Source: Streptomyces cyaneus
Lineage (GTDB): Bacteria; Actinomycetota; Actinomycetes; Streptomycetales; Streptomycetaceae
Length of the DNA: 64,000 nt
NCBI RefSeq assembly: GCF_004028635.1
Contig: NZ_RQJW01000005.1
Location: 620,001-684,000 of the forward strand
Direction of reading: 5' to 3'
Within the stretch, counting starts at the first letter, position 1, and each line of letters starts with the position of its first letter. A program made the translations under genes and the position numbers. Under the pieces are notes generated by a model, which saw only the letters and a list, made by a program, of their open reading frames with translations, ran no database searches and was not told the origin of the DNA. This document shows, in pieces, positions 16,536 through 25,223 of the stretch.

Positions 16536-17444
16536 TTGCCCAACGACTTCAATCAGCAGGTCATCGACGAGTTCCGCGCCAACAAGGGCCGCGTCGGCGG
16601 CTACTTCGAGGGCGCCCGCCTGCTCCTCCTCACCACCACCGGCGCCCGCACCGGCCGGCCCCACACCACCCCCGTCGGCTATCTCCCCGACGGCGGCGAC
16701 CGCGTCCTGGTCATCGCCTCGGCCGCCGGCGCCCCGAAGCACCCGGCCTGGTTCCACAACCTCGTCGCGAACCCCCGAGTGACCGTCGAGAGCGGTGCGT
16801 TCACCTACGAGGCCCGGGCGGTGGTCCTCGAGGGCGAGGAGCGTGACCGGGCCTTCGCGCGGGCCGTCGAGGCGGATCCGGGCTGGGCCGCGTACCAGGC
16901 GAAGACGGAGCGGGTGATCCCCGTGGTCGCCCTGCACGAGATCGCCCAGGGCGGCCCCCCGAACATCAACGCGTCCTCCATGGGCGAGGCGATCAAGGTC
17001 GTCCATGACGCCTTCCGCCGCGAACTCGCCCTGATCCGCGAGGAGATGAGCCAGAGCGAGAGCGACGCGGAGGGCGGCGGGGGCGACGAGGAGGGCGGCG
17101 TAGGCGGCGAGGAGGGCGGCAGGGGCGGCTCCACCCTCGGCGCCCAGCTCCGCGTCAACTGCCTCACCTTCTGCGCCGGCCTCCACAACCACCACACCGG
17201 CGAGGACATGGCCATGTTCCCGTTCCTGGCCGACCGCCACCCCGAACTCGCCCCCACCCTGGCGCGCCTCCGCGAGGAGCACGAGCGCATCGCCGCCCTC
17301 GTCGAGGATCTGCGTCAGGTCGTGACCGCCGAGTACCCGGACCCTGCCTCCGCCCGCACCGAGGTGGAGCGCCTCACGGCGGAGCTGGAGGCGCATCTGA
17401 CGTACGAGGAGGAGCAGTTGATCCCGCTCCTGGACGCCGTGTAA
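16536..17444 (+). CDS. Deazaflavin-dependent nitroreductase domain fused to a hemerythrin domain
   Basis: A 302-residue fusion. Residues ~1-135 match the Ddn/F420-dependent nitroreductase family (FNQQVIDEFRANKGRVGGYF, LLLTTTGARTGRPHTTPV, PKHPAWFHNLVANPRVTVE). After a Glu/Gly-rich linker (~175-200), residues ~205-300 form a hemerythrin di-iron helical bundle with His/Glu ligands in HNHHTGEDMAMFPFL, EEHERIAAL and HLTYEEEQLIPLL, plus HDAFRRELALI before the linker. The TTG at 16536 is chosen because homologues begin near NDFNQQ; a GTG at 16413 would add 41 low-complexity residues. The enzyme half would reduce quinones or nitro compounds with F420H2; the hemerythrin half may sense O2 or NO. Confidence 0.82.
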   Translation: MPNDFNQQVIDEFRANKGRVGGYFEGARLLLLTTTGARTGRPHTTPVGYLPDGGDRVLVIASAAGAPKHPAWFHNLVANPRVTVESGAFTYEARAVVLEGEERDRAFARAVEADPGWAAYQAKTERVIPVVALHEIAQGGPPNINASSMGEAIKVVHDAFRRELALIREEMSQSESDAEGGGGDEEGGVGGEEGGRGGSTLGAQLRVNCLTFCAGLHNHHTGEDMAMFPFLADRHPELAPTLARLREEHERIAALVEDLRQVVTAEYPDPASARTEVERLTAELEAHLTYEEEQLIPLLDAV

Positions 17445-17487
17445 CGGACGACGGTGACGCGCGGGAGGCCGCCGCCCGCGCAGACAG

Positions 17488-19593
17488 CTAGAACGGCAAC
17501 GGCCTCCCGTGCACCACCTCCAACCCCGCCACCGCCCGCGTCACCACCACATACAGCCGCTGCAACCCCCGCTCCTCCGCCTCCACGATCGCGGCCGGCT
17601 CCACGGCGACGACATGGTCGTACTCCAGCCCCTTCACCACACTCGCCGGCACGACGGTCACCCGCGCCCCCAGCTCGTCCGCACCCCCCGCCTCGATCCC
17701 GGCCGCCACCAGCGCCTCCCGCGCTCGGGCCGCGTCCCCGTCGGCGGCGACGACACCCACGGACCCCTCCCGGCCCAGCGCATCCCGTACGGCACCCACG
17801 ACCGCAGCCATCAGGTCACCCGCCACCGCCTCCCGGAACCGCAACTCCCCGTCCCCGCGCAACGAGCGGGCCGGCGGCACCTCCACATCCACCCGCTCCA
17901 GCAGCCGGTTGGCCAGCGCCAGCACCGCCCCCGGCACCCGGAACCCGGTCGTGAGCGGTACGACCACCGCGTCCGGCTTCCCCAGATGCCGCAGCACCGT
18001 CTCCCAGGACCGCGCGGCCCAGGGCGTCGTCCCCTGCGCCAGATCCCCCAGCACGGTCAGCGACCCGAAGGCCGCCCGCCGCGCGATCGCCCGGCACTCC
18101 ATCGGCGACAGATCCTGCGCCTCGTCGACGACGAGATGGCCGTACCCCTGCGGATGCTCGATGAGCCCCGCCACCTCGTCGAGGAGTACGAGATCTGCGG
18201 CCGACCAGCGCGCCGACTTCCACGACCTGGGCGGCTTCGCCCACAGCAGCGCCTTCTGCTCCTCGGCGTCCAGCAGCCCGTCGGCGGTGGCCGCCAACGC
18301 CCCCGGGTCGATGAGGAGTTCGGCCACCACCTCCTCCGGCCGCACCCGCGGCCACACCGCATCGACGTACGTCCCCACCGGCCGCGACCGCGAGACCTTC
18401 TGCACCCACGCGTTGCTCCGCACCCCGCTGCGCCGCTCCGCCTGGTCCCGGATGCACCGCACCACCCGGGTCCGCACCCGCTCCCGCCCGACGGCATACG
18501 GCGGCTCCTCCGCCCGCACCCCCGCCACGATCCGCTCGAGCTCGCCCGCCGAAACCCGCCACCGATACGAACCCTCGGCAAGAACAAGGGAGTTGCCCCT
18601 GCCCGACCCTGTGCCCGTTCCCGCTCCTGTTCCCGCGCCCGCTCCCCCTCCCGCTTCCGCTCCCGTTCCCGTTCCCGTGCTCACCCGTGCGTACAACGCC
18701 CGCCGCAGCACCTGCGCCATCCGGACGTCATGCTTCACGACCTCCGCCCGCCGGTCGTCGGCCCCTGTGATCGGATGCCGGGCGATCTCGTCCCGCAGCG
18801 TGGACTGGCGGACGCCGGTCTCGCCGAGGGCGGGCAGCACTTCGGAGATGTACGACAGGAAGGTCCGGTTGGGCCCGAGGATGAGGAGTCCGCCGCGCCG
18901 GATGCGCTGCGGGTGGGTGTAGAGCAGATACGCGGCGCGGTGCAGGCCGACGGCGGTCTTGCCGGTGCCGGGAGCGCCCTGTACGCACACGGACAGGGCG
19001 AGGTCACCCCGTACCAGCTCGTCCTGCTCGGGCTGGATGGTGGCCGCGATGTCCCGCATGGGCCCGACACGGGGCCGTTCGATCTCCCGGGCGACGATGT
19101 CGCTGACCCGCGACTCCCCCCGGTCGAGGTGCTCGTCCTCCAGGCCGGTGAGGTCGGCGGAGTCCCCGCGACTCCCCGGCGCCCAGCCGAACCGCCGTCG
19201 TACGGCGACGCCCTGCGGATCACGGGCGGAGGCCTGGTAGAAGGCGCGGGAGACGGGAGCCCGCCAGTCGACGACGAGGGGCGGGGCGGCCGGATGCTCG
19301 GTGATCCGCAGCCGCCCGACGCGATAGCTCTGCCCGCCGTGCTCGCCCTCTTCCCCGAAGTCCAGCCGTCCGAAGAACAGGGGACCTGCGGGCAGTTCCC
19401 GGAGTTCCTTGGCCTGGCTGCGCAGCTGATAGCCGAGGACCTCGGCGTCGGCACCGGAGGCCGAGACGTCCTCGCCGACGACGACCTGTTCCTGGGCGCC
19501 GTCGACCATGGCGGCGAGGGCGGCGCGGCAGCGGTCGTGGTGAGCTCGTTCGTCGAGGAGGGCGTGCCGGAGGGCGAGTTCGGTTGACGTCAT
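17488..19593 (-). CDS. HelD/HelR-like UvrD-type helicase (RNA polymerase-associated)
   Basis: A 701-residue superfamily 1 ATPase. Walker A GAPGTGKTAVGLHR, Walker B VVDEAQDLSPME, motif III LGDLAQGT, motif IV TTGFRVP and the late motifs VVKGLEYDHVV and QRLYVVVTRA are all present. An N-terminal coiled coil (LRHALLDERAHHDRC) and the WRAPVSRAFYQA segment match HelD-type proteins, which release stalled RNA polymerase; HelR members protect it from rifamycins. A Gly/Thr/Ala-rich stretch near residues 310-335 is unusual. I chose the ATG at 19593 over a TTG at 19611. It lies directly downstream of a TetR gene. Confidence 0.85.
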   Translation of the reverse strand: MTSTELALRHALLDERAHHDRCRAALAAMVDGAQEQVVVGEDVSASGADAEVLGYQLRSQAKELRELPAGPLFFGRLDFGEEGEHGGQSYRVGRLRITEHPAAPPLVVDWRAPVSRAFYQASARDPQGVAVRRRFGWAPGSRGDSADLTGLEDEHLDRGESRVSDIVAREIERPRVGPMRDIAATIQPEQDELVRGDLALSVCVQGAPGTGKTAVGLHRAAYLLYTHPQRIRRGGLLILGPNRTFLSYISEVLPALGETGVRQSTLRDEIARHPITGADDRRAEVVKHDVRMAQVLRRALYARVSTGTGTGAEAGGGAGAGTGAGTGTGSGRGNSLVLAEGSYRWRVSAGELERIVAGVRAEEPPYAVGRERVRTRVVRCIRDQAERRSGVRSNAWVQKVSRSRPVGTYVDAVWPRVRPEEVVAELLIDPGALAATADGLLDAEEQKALLWAKPPRSWKSARWSAADLVLLDEVAGLIEHPQGYGHLVVDEAQDLSPMECRAIARRAAFGSLTVLGDLAQGTTPWAARSWETVLRHLGKPDAVVVPLTTGFRVPGAVLALANRLLERVDVEVPPARSLRGDGELRFREAVAGDLMAAVVGAVRDALGREGSVGVVAADGDAARAREALVAAGIEAGGADELGARVTVVPASVVKGLEYDHVVAVEPAAIVEAEERGLQRLYVVVTRAVAGLEVVHGRPLPF

Positions 19594-19612
19594 TCGAGCA
19601 AGCGTACCCAAA

Positions 19613-19645
19613 TAACGTAACCGAGTTAAGTTTTTTACTCAATCT
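19613..19645 (-). promoter_or_regulatory. AT-rich promoter/operator region before the helicase gene
   Basis: This strikingly AT-rich stretch, between tetR and the helicase gene, reads leftwards GAGT-AAAAAACTTA-ACTC followed by GGTTACGTTATTT. The GAGT/ACTC dyad and the TTACG segment look like a TetR-type operator. It could carry a separate promoter for the helicase gene. Confidence 0.4.
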
Positions 19646-19648
19646 CAC

Positions 19649-20275
19649 TCATTCGGAGAGGTAGGGCAACCCCTTCGCCAGCAGGTCGAACGCCCGCTCG
19701 GCAGCGGCCACGGCATCGGCCCGTACGTCCTCCACCCGCTCCCCGCCCGCGATCCGCCGCCAGTTCTCCAGCGCGAGGATCCTCCGCACGGCGGCGATCT
19801 GCCCGGCCGCCAGTCGCGCGTCCAGGTCCCCGCCGAGCGCGTCGGCGAGCGCGGCCTCCGAACGCTCCAGGTAGGCGTACATGCGGGCGGCCAGCGAGGG
19901 AGTCCCGTACAGCAGCGAGTGATAGCGGAGCACCTCGGGATGGTCGTTCAGCCCGGTGACGGGATCACACCGCTCCAGCCCGTCCAGGAAGTGCCGCCGC
20001 AGCGCCCGAAGAGGCGACCCCTGCGCGCCGGCCACGATCCGGGCGGCCTCCTGCTCGTGATCGGCGATCCGGTGCAGGACGAGGTCCTCCTTCGCCGGGA
20101 AGTACCGGAACAGCGTCGGCTTGGAGATCTCGGCCGCGGCGGCCACCTCGGCCACGGAGACCGCGTCGAAGCCCTTCTCGAGGAAGAGGCGGATGGCGGT
20201 GTCCGACACGGTCTCGTACATCCGCCGCTTCTTGCGCTCGCGCAGCCCGGGCTCTGCGGGGGGTGTGTCGCTCAT
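19649..20275 (-). CDS. TetR family transcriptional regulator
   Basis: A 208-residue repressor. The N-terminal HTH (RMYETVSDTAIRLFLEKGFDAVSVAEVAAAAEISKPTLFRYFPAKEDLV, residues ~18-65) is canonical, with FRYFPAKEDL as the end of the recognition helix. The C-terminal ligand domain includes a conserved HPEVLRYHSLLYGTPSLAARM stretch, typical of the MftR/AcrR-like group. It is co-directional with the helicase gene and 55 bp upstream of it, so it likely controls that gene and itself. The ligand is unknown. Confidence 0.9.
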   Translation of the reverse strand: MSDTPPAEPGLRERKKRRMYETVSDTAIRLFLEKGFDAVSVAEVAAAAEISKPTLFRYFPAKEDLVLHRIADHEQEAARIVAGAQGSPLRALRRHFLDGLERCDPVTGLNDHPEVLRYHSLLYGTPSLAARMYAYLERSEAALADALGGDLDARLAAGQIAAVRRILALENWRRIAGGERVEDVRADAVAAAERAFDLLAKGLPYLSE

Positions 20276-20284
20276 GCGGGGAGC

Positions 20285-21367
20285 CTACGCAGGAGCCATG
20301 GCCGTGCCGCGCAGCCAGCTCACCAGTGCCGCCATGATCTGCGAGCGGCTCGGCACCTCCACCAAGCCGAGCGGCACGGCTGCGGCAGCCAGGGTCCGCT
20401 GCAGCTTCCCGGCGGCCTGGGGCAGGGCCACCCAGTTGATCTCCGCCCCGTCCCGAAGAGAGAGCGACACGCGGATGACATCGGTGAAGACCGACTGCGC
20501 CCTCTTGAAGTCGAGGAGCAGCGGCAGATCGTCCGCCCAACCGTGCGAGGCACCGGGATGGACAGACTCGACCGCACGGCACCAGTCCTCGGTCATACGC
20601 CGTTGCTGATCCGATGGGTAGCGCATCAAGTAGAGATGCGTGGCGAGGTCATAGAGCGGGTCGCCCACCATCGCGAGCTCCCAGTCGATCGTCCACAGCC
20701 TCCCTTCGTCGTCGACGATGAAGTTCTCGCGGTGCAGATCCGCGTGCAGAAGGCAGAAGGGGCGCTCCGACAGCCCGGGCCCGAGCACGTGCTTCCGCAG
20801 GCGGACGAACGCGTCACTGCCCACGCCGAGCTCCTCGAAGAGGTCCCCGAACTCCGCATGGTTGCCGGCGTAGACCCGCTCTTCGACGAACGCGATCAGA
20901 CCATCCAGAAATCGGCTGGTGTCGCCGTCCCCGGACCGATCCGAGAGATCGCACCGTCGCTCCACGCTGAGCGACGACGGCACGATCCGCGCCATCTCCC
21001 GGAAGCGGCCGACGATCTGGTCGTGGATGGCGTCGGGAACGCGACGGCCTGTCCAGCGCCGCGCGCCAATGGTGCGGCCTTCGATGAACACCTGCAGCCC
21101 TATGCCCGCGACCTCGAAGATCTGGGGGACCCGTGTGATCTGCCCGGTCAACGCGCGCAGCAGCTGCTCCTCGGACGCGAAGCAGCGCCGATCGAACCAC
21201 AGGAGGCCCGTGCGCGGCTCCCGGAGCTTGACGAGCTCCGTCCGACCCGGCAGCGGAATGACGTAGGTCTCGTGGTGATAGCCCTTCAGCGGCCCAATGA
21301 CCACCCCGGCGGCCTCGGACATCTCAACGGCACGCGATCTCGCCACCGAAACGGACTCCGGGCCCAT
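20285..21367 (-). CDS. APH-fold small-molecule kinase (copy A)
   Basis: A 360-residue aminoglycoside-phosphotransferase-fold protein. The nucleotide loop LKGYHHETYVIP starts at 27, Lys47 in ELVKLREP is the beta3 lysine, the Brenner motif HADLHRENF places catalytic Asp210 and Asn215, and IDWE (227-230) carries the metal Asp. The start is the ATG at 21367 with GGGAGGG just before it; a GTG 15 bp upstream is also in frame. It lies 58 bp after the membrane sensor gene and forms a unit with it. A paralogue (23191-24291) shares the unusual LKG-H-H start and a long insert before the Brenner motif. The substrate is unknown; antibiotic resistance should not be assumed. Confidence 0.85.
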   Translation of the reverse strand: MGPESVSVARSRAVEMSEAAGVVIGPLKGYHHETYVIPLPGRTELVKLREPRTGLLWFDRRCFASEEQLLRALTGQITRVPQIFEVAGIGLQVFIEGRTIGARRWTGRRVPDAIHDQIVGRFREMARIVPSSLSVERRCDLSDRSGDGDTSRFLDGLIAFVEERVYAGNHAEFGDLFEELGVGSDAFVRLRKHVLGPGLSERPFCLLHADLHRENFIVDDEGRLWTIDWELAMVGDPLYDLATHLYLMRYPSDQQRRMTEDWCRAVESVHPGASHGWADDLPLLLDFKRAQSVFTDVIRVSLSLRDGAEINWVALPQAAGKLQRTLAAAAVPLGLVEVPSRSQIMAALVSWLRGTAMAPA

Positions 21368-21425
21368 GGGCACCCTCCCCACCTCACCGAGTACTGGAGC
21401 GTACGCCCGCCGCAGGCTCCCGCGC

Positions 21426-22355
21426 TCAGGAAGCGTCGGGTCGGGTGGGGTGTGGGATCGCCGGCGCCGGCTCGCGTGCCGCGTTCCAGAGCGTTTCGAA
21501 GAACTCTTGGCGGCGTCTGATCATCATCCGGTCGTGGGCGCCGCCGTCCGGGGACCAGCGGGTCAGCAGGGAGTCGTAGCCGATGAGATCCAGGAGACGA
21601 CCGTCGGCCGGGTCGGGGCCGGGCTGGGCGGGGGTGCCGGTGGTCCACGGTTCGGGGCGCAGGTCGATCTTGTCGTAGATCCCCTCGTACACCCGGTCGT
21701 TGATGAAGTAGAGCTTGAGCGAGGGCGACATGTGCAGCACCCGGAACTCGACGGTCAGCGTCCCCCGGTTGGCAACGGCCATCCGTCCTTTCTGCTCCTT
21801 GAGGCTTCTCTCGTACGCCGCGATCTGCTCCCTCAGCTCCGCGCGGAACGCGGGTGAGTCGCAGACCTTGCCGTCCGCATCCACAAAGCCCGGGACCTCG
21901 ATCTGCCGGGTGAAGTCCGGCACCAGGACCCGGATGCTCACTTTGCGCTGCTTGTTCTCGCTCAGCTCCTGGAGAAAGGTCTTCAGTGGGGCGGCGAGCG
22001 TCTCTCCGGTGAATCCCATCGCCGCCAGCCGGACGTCTCTGCCCTCGAGCGCCTCCTGGAACTCGCTCACCAGCTCCCTCGGTGTGACGACCCTTCCCGA
22101 GTTCAGCCTCTGCATCTCGCTGTCCAGACGCCCGTTGAGCCGCTGCACCTCGGCGTAGAGCACATAGCCCACGACGGTGACCAGCGACCCACCCAGATAG
22201 ACCTTGTCCGCCAGCGCGTCCCCGACCGGCTTCACGAACTGCGCCACCAGTCCGATGACGAAGACGGCGAAGAGGAAGAGCCGTGTGATCGTGGGCTCCA
22301 GCCGCCCCCAGCCGGCCGCCAGTCTGCCGCCCCATGACGGCCTCGTGTCCGACAC
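21426..22355 (-). CDS. Membrane protein with a degenerate PLD-like domain
   Basis: A ~309-residue protein. Two helices near the N-terminus (ITRLFLFAVFVIGLVAQFV and YLGGSLVTVVGYVLYAEV) are followed by a short coiled coil. Residues ~110-300 align by eye to the C-terminal domains of the two GntR proteins at 25.2 and 26.5 kb: VSIRVLVPDF with VDVRILLPSR, VEFRVLHMSPSLKLYFIND with VQVTFRALPFTPPVKLYLLN, and RQEFFETLWNAA with SQKWFDALWETI. The pattern recalls PLD-like/DUF5919 domains with the HxK catalytic motif lost. The start is the GTG at 22355 with GGGGGA upstream (a TTG precedes it). It probably senses the same signal at the membrane. Confidence 0.65.
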   Translation of the reverse strand: MSDTRPSWGGRLAAGWGRLEPTITRLFLFAVFVIGLVAQFVKPVGDALADKVYLGGSLVTVVGYVLYAEVQRLNGRLDSEMQRLNSGRVVTPRELVSEFQEALEGRDVRLAAMGFTGETLAAPLKTFLQELSENKQRKVSIRVLVPDFTRQIEVPGFVDADGKVCDSPAFRAELREQIAAYERSLKEQKGRMAVANRGTLTVEFRVLHMSPSLKLYFINDRVYEGIYDKIDLRPEPWTTGTPAQPGPDPADGRLLDLIGYDSLLTRWSPDGGAHDRMMIRRRQEFFETLWNAAREPAPAIPHPTRPDAS

Positions 22356-22435
22356 CAATTCCCCCTGCGAGCCCCCGACTTGGATCGAGCCTGCTCATGG
22401 TGCCCGCTCGGCGGGCCCTCAGGAAGAGGCCGCGG

Positions 22436-23194
22436 TCATCGCCACGGAATCATGGCCAAGAAATCATCGAACCGATGCCTGATGACAGCCACGCCCGCCT
22501 CCCGCAGCGCCTCCGCCTCGCGCACGCCCGGGTCCTGGCCCTCCCGGCCCTCCTGGTCCTGGTCCGGGGCAAAGCCCACGAACGCCACCCCGGCCGCCCG
22601 CGCCGCCGCCAGGTCCGTCGTCGTGTCGCCGAACATCAGGGCGTCCGCCGCGTCGGCGCCGAGCGCGTCCAAGGCCCGGTGCAGGCAGTCCGGGTGGGGC
22701 TTCAACCGCCTGGGGTCGCCGGTACGGCCGTGGATCCGGCCCGCGAAGTGTTCGTCGAGGCCCCTCCGGCGCAGGTATACGGCGACGGCGTCCGGCGAGT
22801 TGTTCGTGGTGACGGCGATCCGCACCCCTTCCTTCGCCAGCCGCCGGACCAGATCGTCCGCGCCCTCGGTGGGAGGCGCGATCCTCGCCGCGTCCTTCTC
22901 GCCCTGGACGAGACGGGCGTCCAGCTCGGCCACCAGCGCATCACCGGGACGCGCCGAGTCCACGGCACGCAGCACGACTTGGGGGTCGATGGACGCCAAG
23001 GCCGCGGGCGGCAGCAGGGCCAGGGCGCCGCGCCTCGCGACGATCTTCCGCAGTTCGTCGGCGAGCGGCGCCGAGGAGGTGCCGGGGAACAGCCGGCACA
23101 GCGGTCCGTCGAAGTCGAACAGCACGCACCGCCCCCGCACGATCCGCTCCGCCGCGGCCCTGAGACCCTCGCTCTCCCGCCGTACCACGGTCAT
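22436..23194 (-). CDS. HAD family phosphatase (copy A)
   Basis: A 252-residue HAD-superfamily hydrolase of the phosphoglycolate-phosphatase-like group with a helical cap. Motif I is LFDFDGPLCRLF with nucleophile Asp27 and Asp29, motif II is VTTNNSPD, motif III Lys is in RRLKPHPD, and motif IV is FGDTTTDLAAA. The ATG at 23194 overlaps the TGA of kinase B as ATGA, so translation is coupled; a GTG at 23227 would reach into that gene. It is related to the HAD at 24.5-25.2 kb (GP-CRLF after motif I, NNSP in motif II). A kinase and a phosphatase in one operon suggest opposing action on one metabolite, but that is inference. Confidence 0.85.
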   Translation of the reverse strand: MTVVRRESEGLRAAAERIVRGRCVLFDFDGPLCRLFPGTSSAPLADELRKIVARRGALALLPPAALASIDPQVVLRAVDSARPGDALVAELDARLVQGEKDAARIAPPTEGADDLVRRLAKEGVRIAVTTNNSPDAVAVYLRRRGLDEHFAGRIHGRTGDPRRLKPHPDCLHRALDALGADAADALMFGDTTTDLAAARAAGVAFVGFAPDQDQEGREGQDPGVREAEALREAGVAVIRHRFDDFLAMIPWR

Positions 23195-24291
23195 GAAGCG
23201 GCCGTCGGCACGGACAGGCTGTGCCACTTCCGCAGGGCTTCCACCATCTGTTCCAGGTCCGGCACCGCCACGAGCCGCAGTGGCTCACGAGCCCGGCCCA
23301 TGGCGCGGCTCACCCGCTCCGCCGCCGCCTGGAAGTGCCGCTCCTCGGCATCGCCCGGGAGATCGAGCGCCGCGCGCATCACGTCCGGGAACACGGACTG
23401 CGCGTACTCGAAGGCCAGGTAGGTGTCGAGGTCCTTGTGCAGCCCTGCGGTGAGCTCGGCGCAGCCGGCCGCCTCCATGGCCCGTGCCCACAGCTCGACC
23501 ATTCGTTCCTGTTCTTCCTTGCCGTACCCCGTCCGCACGATGTGCGTGGCGAGATCGTGCAGGGGATCCCCGTATATCGCCAGCTCCCAGTCGATCACCG
23601 CGATCCGTCCGCGCCGCACCACGACGTTGGCGCGGTGGACGTCGGTGTGCAGGAGCTTGAAGGGACGCGAGGTCAGGCCGTGATGGTTCTCCTTGAACGT
23701 CGTCATCGCGTCCTGGGGGATCCCCACCGCGTCGAAGAGGTCGCCGAACCGCTCACGGTTGGGCTGGTGCACGCGCTGCTCGGTGAAGTCGACCAGCCAG
23801 TGCAGGAACCTGTCGCTGTCGCCGTCGTCCGGCCAGTCCTCGGGAGGCGGCGGGAGCTCCTTGACCGGCACCTGGGCGGTCCTGACGAAGAACGCCGCGA
23901 ACTCCCGCATCAGCTTCTCGTCGATCACACCGTCGGGATTGCGCTCACTGAGCGCCTTGCCCCTGCGGTACCGGTGCAGGGAGCGGTCGCCGAGTTCCCC
24001 CAGTACGGCGAGACAGCGCGGCACCTCGCGCAGATACCGGCAGACGACCTCGAGGACATCGGCCTCGCGCGGCCAGATGCGGGGGACGACCTCGACCGTG
24101 TTCAACGGCACCCGGTACTTGAACCGCGTATAGGGGACGACACCGATGACCAGGGCCAGCAACAGCCCTACCCGCAACACGTAGTTGGTGTTGTGGTGGC
24201 CCTTGAGCACCTCGCCCCTGCCTCGGAGTCGACGGGACTCCAAAAGGCGGTGCGCGAGCGACGAGCGCGCTCCGTGTTGCAGAGGGGGCAC
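23191..24291 (-). CDS. APH-fold small-molecule kinase (copy B)
   Basis: A ~366-residue kinase paralogous to the one at 20.3 kb. Nucleotide loop LKGHHNTNYVLRV, beta3 Lys58 in RFKYRVP, Brenner motif HTDVHRANV (His215, Asp217, Asn222) and IDWE with Asp234 are present. The GTG at 24291 is chosen because it gives the same ~28-residue lead before LKG as copy A, including a matching ARS...LLES helix; no good ribosome site is visible, so this start is uncertain. A Leu-rich LLLALVIGVV stretch replaces a more polar strand of copy A. It is translationally coupled to the HAD phosphatase downstream. Confidence 0.8.
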   Translation of the reverse strand: MPPLQHGARSSLAHRLLESRRLRGRGEVLKGHHNTNYVLRVGLLLALVIGVVPYTRFKYRVPLNTVEVVPRIWPREADVLEVVCRYLREVPRCLAVLGELGDRSLHRYRRGKALSERNPDGVIDEKLMREFAAFFVRTAQVPVKELPPPPEDWPDDGDSDRFLHWLVDFTEQRVHQPNRERFGDLFDAVGIPQDAMTTFKENHHGLTSRPFKLLHTDVHRANVVVRRGRIAVIDWELAIYGDPLHDLATHIVRTGYGKEEQERMVELWARAMEAAGCAELTAGLHKDLDTYLAFEYAQSVFPDVMRAALDLPGDAEERHFQAAAERVSRAMGRAREPLRLVAVPDLEQMVEALRKWHSLSVPTAAS

Positions 24292-24461
24292 GGTGGCCGA
24301 GATTAGCGCTTCGCGCTGGAGGCCATGCCAACAGGTGCATAACTTTCCGGACCCTGTGGCGCGTTGCACAAACGTATTCGTGCACGTCCAGGCGATGGCC
24401 ACCGGTTTGCCCCAACCTGCTCGGTCTCGGCAACGCCACGAACGACACAACCCGTTCGGCG

Positions 24462-25223
24462 CTATTCGGACGGTTTGCAGCTATGTCTCCCCTTCGACCG
24501 CACCGCCGCCAGCAACGGCTCCAACGACCCCACGACGTCCGTCGCCCCCGCTTCCTTCAACAGCTTCCCCTTGCGCTCGTTACGCGCGTAGCCCAGGAAC
24601 GGAACCCCGGCCTCCCGGGCGGCGATGCAGTCCGTGGGGGTGTCGCCGATGAAGAGGGCGGTGGACGGGGCGGCGCCCATCGCGGTCAGGGCGCGGTTGA
24701 GGGAGTGCGGATGGGGCTTGAGGAGCCGGAGGTCCTGGCTGCGGCCGTAGATATGGGGGTCGAAGCAGGCGAGCAGGCCACGGCTCTCCAGGTACCCGCG
24801 GACCACTCTCGGGGAGTTGTTGGTGGCGATGGCCAGCCGCGACCCCACGGCCTTCCACGTGTGTATCAGCGGGTCGGCGAACGCGGTGGGCATCGCCGAG
24901 CGTGCGGCCCGCAGTTCCTCCTGGGTGAGACGTTCCTCCAGCTCCGCCACCAGGTCGCTGGTGGGATGCCGACGGTCAACGGCCCGCAGCACCCCGTGGG
25001 GGTCCTCGGTCTCCTGTTCGTCCACCGTCAGCAGATCATGAAGCCCCCGCCCTTCGAGCCACTCCACCAGCCCGGCCGCCACCCCCGACGCCGAGTGCCC
25101 GGCGAACAGCCGGCAGATCGGCCCGTCGAAGTCCCAGAGCACGACGCGGGCATGGGCGATCAGTTCCCGGAGACGCTCCGTCTGTCCTGTCACCGGTTCA
25201 GTCTGCTTCGTATCAGAAGTCAC
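24462..25223 (-). CDS. HAD family phosphatase (copy B)
   Basis: A 253-residue HAD hydrolase. Motif I is LWDFDGPICRLFAG (Asp31, Asp33), motif II ATNNSPR, motif III Lys in RLLKPHPH, motif IV FIGDTPTDCIAA. The GTG start at 25223 shares its first base with the TAG stop of the upstream GntR gene (TAGTG), which implies coupled translation and a GntR-HAD operon. Its sequence is clearly related to copy A. The likely role is dephosphorylation of a small phosphate ester under control of the GntR protein. Confidence 0.87.
   Translation of the reverse strand: MTSDTKQTEPVTGQTERLRELIAHARVVLWDFDGPICRLFAGHSASGVAAGLVEWLEGRGLHDLLTVDEQETEDPHGVLRAVDRRHPTSDLVAELEERLTQEELRAARSAMPTAFADPLIHTWKAVGSRLAIATNNSPRVVRGYLESRGLLACFDPHIYGRSQDLRLLKPHPHSLNRALTAMGAAPSTALFIGDTPTDCIAAREAGVPFLGYARNERKGKLLKEAGATDVVGSLEPLLAAVRSKGRHSCKPSE

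Noticed and set aside
20285..24291. Annotating the two APH-fold kinases as aminoglycoside resistance enzymes
   Set aside because: Only the kinase fold motifs are shared. Their HAD and sensor partners and divergent N-terminal loops argue for another substrate.
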